In this document: one piece after another, positions 50,326 through 50,848 of the stretch
Position numbering within the stretch: the first letter of the stretch is position 1
How the letters are laid out: the number at the start of each line of letters is the position of its first letter
From: Thiotrichales bacterium
GTDB lineage: Bacteria > Pseudomonadota > Gammaproteobacteria > Francisellales > CACEW01
Direction: 5' to 3'
Length of the DNA: 50,848 nucleotides
Assembly (NCBI GenBank): GCA_947478525.1
Contig: CANJVU010000014.1
Location: forward strand, 1-50,848
Program-made: the position numbers and the translations under genes
Notes under the pieces: model-generated
The model's input: only the letters and a program-made list of their open reading frames with translations
What the model was told of the DNA's origin: nothing
The model's database searches: none

Positions 50326-50735
50326 CTAACTCCAATTTGTTGGTATTCTTGGTAGATTTTTAGGTATCAATTTAGCTGCTTGCGGTACAAAAACTTGATT
50401 ACCACCGCCAGCTTGTAGCCAGCCATTATCATAAGATTGGCTAGCAGCTTTTCCTTCCCATACTGGCAGACCTTTTGAGTCAACCGTATATTCAACATAG
50501 CTACCATCGGCATTCCAGCTCTTAACAGCAAACATTGAACGCCATTCAGGTTTAGAGTTTGGTAAATCATATGCCCAATAGCGACCATTTGCATTAAGAT
50601 TATCATCAACAACTCGATAAAGTTTAGTTCCTGGCGGTAAAGTTTTAGCAACTGGCTAGAAAAGTTTTCAGCTTCTTGTTTTGAAAGAGTATTGTCATCT
50701 ACTTGTGAGTGACGAGTTCTCCGTGTAATTATTTC
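50326..50735 (-). pseudogene. Polymorphic toxin C-terminal tip remnant
   Basis: The frame open from 50655 to 50326 encodes about 109 residues. It contains LPPGTKLYRVV, then NGRYWAYDL, EWRSMFAVKSWNADG, YVEYTVDSKGLPVWEGKAA and a C-terminal RIPTNW. This series resembles the variable toxin tips at the ends of RHS or hemagglutinin-type polymorphic toxins. An in-frame stop at 50656-50658 and no convincing start show it is not an independent gene. The upstream bases 50651-50735 read in another frame as SQVDDNTLSKQEAENFSSQ, which may be the same gene with a frameshift. The biochemical activity is not established. The remainder of the carrier protein is absent. Confidence 0.55.
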
Positions 50736-50848
50736 TCAGCCACTAACTTTGACTTTAATTTTCCCAAATCCGCAGCAAGCGCCTTCCACTCCGTAGTGAG
50801 TTCAGTAAATTTCTGATAATTGGCAACCTGCTTTTTTATCTCCGGCAA
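50729..50848 (-). CDS. C-terminal fragment of an unknown helical protein (cut by window end)
   Basis: Thirty-nine codons are open from the window end to a stop at 50729-50731. They include LPEIKKQVANYQKFTEL and a lysine-rich ending. The segment is helical and charged, and I cannot assign a family. It might be the end of a mobile-element gene adjoining the toxin remnant. Its start lies outside the window. Confidence 0.35.
   Translation of the reverse strand: MPEIKKQVANYQKFTELTTEWKALAADLGKLKSKLVAEK

Noticed and set aside
50367..50651. A 94-residue gene overlapping the toxin remnant
   Set aside because: Only its first residues look like the toxin gene before a frameshift; the rest is an alternative frame of the conserved toxin sequence.
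1..50848. A CRISPR array
   Set aside because: No regularly spaced direct repeats with unique spacers were seen on either strand, and no cas-like gene is present.

Overview
The window is a gammaproteobacterial chromosome segment. The housekeeping order (rpsB-tsf-pyrH-frr-uppS-cdsA-bamA-skp-lpxD-fabZ-lpxA-lpxB-rnhB), the type of gshA/gshB, accA-tilS and cfa, the lipid A genes and the moderate GC content all fit that class. A eukaryotic-like protein kinase behind an AT-rich promoter region and very compact, often overlapping genes point towards a host-associated lineage such as Legionellales/Coxiellaceae. That placement is an inference from gene content only.

Layout. 1-3073 is the end of a genomic island at the 3' end of tRNA-His. 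It holds an IS21-like end, a 5'-truncated AAA ATPase, a broken hsdR, an excisionase-like protein and a tyrosine integrase. 3199-9588 carries cinA, a CDF metal exporter, an OmpA-like porin, an orphan ABC ATPase coupled to a TerC-like membrane protein, and an MFS permease. After tRNA-Ser, 9929-14934 carries a flavin reductase, tsaB, zapE, and a DHCR24-like flavoprotein followed by cfa. A small unknown membrane protein (14936-15610) ends against a second IS21-like end.

15683-24060 is an apparently complete Tn3-family transposon bounded by near-perfect 38-bp inverted repeats. One strand carries, in order: a cytosolic trypsin-like protease, a pRiA4b ORF-3 family protein, an unknown protein, a coiled-coil J-domain-like protein, a DUF1016 (PDDEXK) nuclease, tnpA and a tyrosine recombinase (TnpI type). 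Four of the junctions are overlaps or gaps under 30 bp. The transposon sits between remnants of two other insertion sequences. This cargo operon is the best candidate in the window for an undescribed system.

24617-36095 returns to core genes: corB-like, pepA-like, gshA-gshB, a short FimV-like protein, accA-tilS, the kinase-like protein, tadA and map. 36138-47600 and rnhB form the translation/envelope supercluster, with an extended rpsB and with dxr and rseP missing between cdsA and bamA. 48159-49723 has a cold-shock protein, recO and a FUSC protein. tRNA-Val (GAC) follows, and beyond it lie a polymorphic-toxin tip remnant with its likely immunity gene and a coding fragment cut by the window end.

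The core genes cooperate in outer-membrane building (LpxA/B/D, FabZ, BamA, Skp), translation (S2, EF-Ts, RRF, MetAP, TadA, TilS, TsaB, three tRNAs) and redox or lipid chemistry (GshA/B, Cfa with its flavoprotein partner, AccA). The accessory genes cluster at tRNA-His, at the Tn3/IS block and beyond tRNA-Val.
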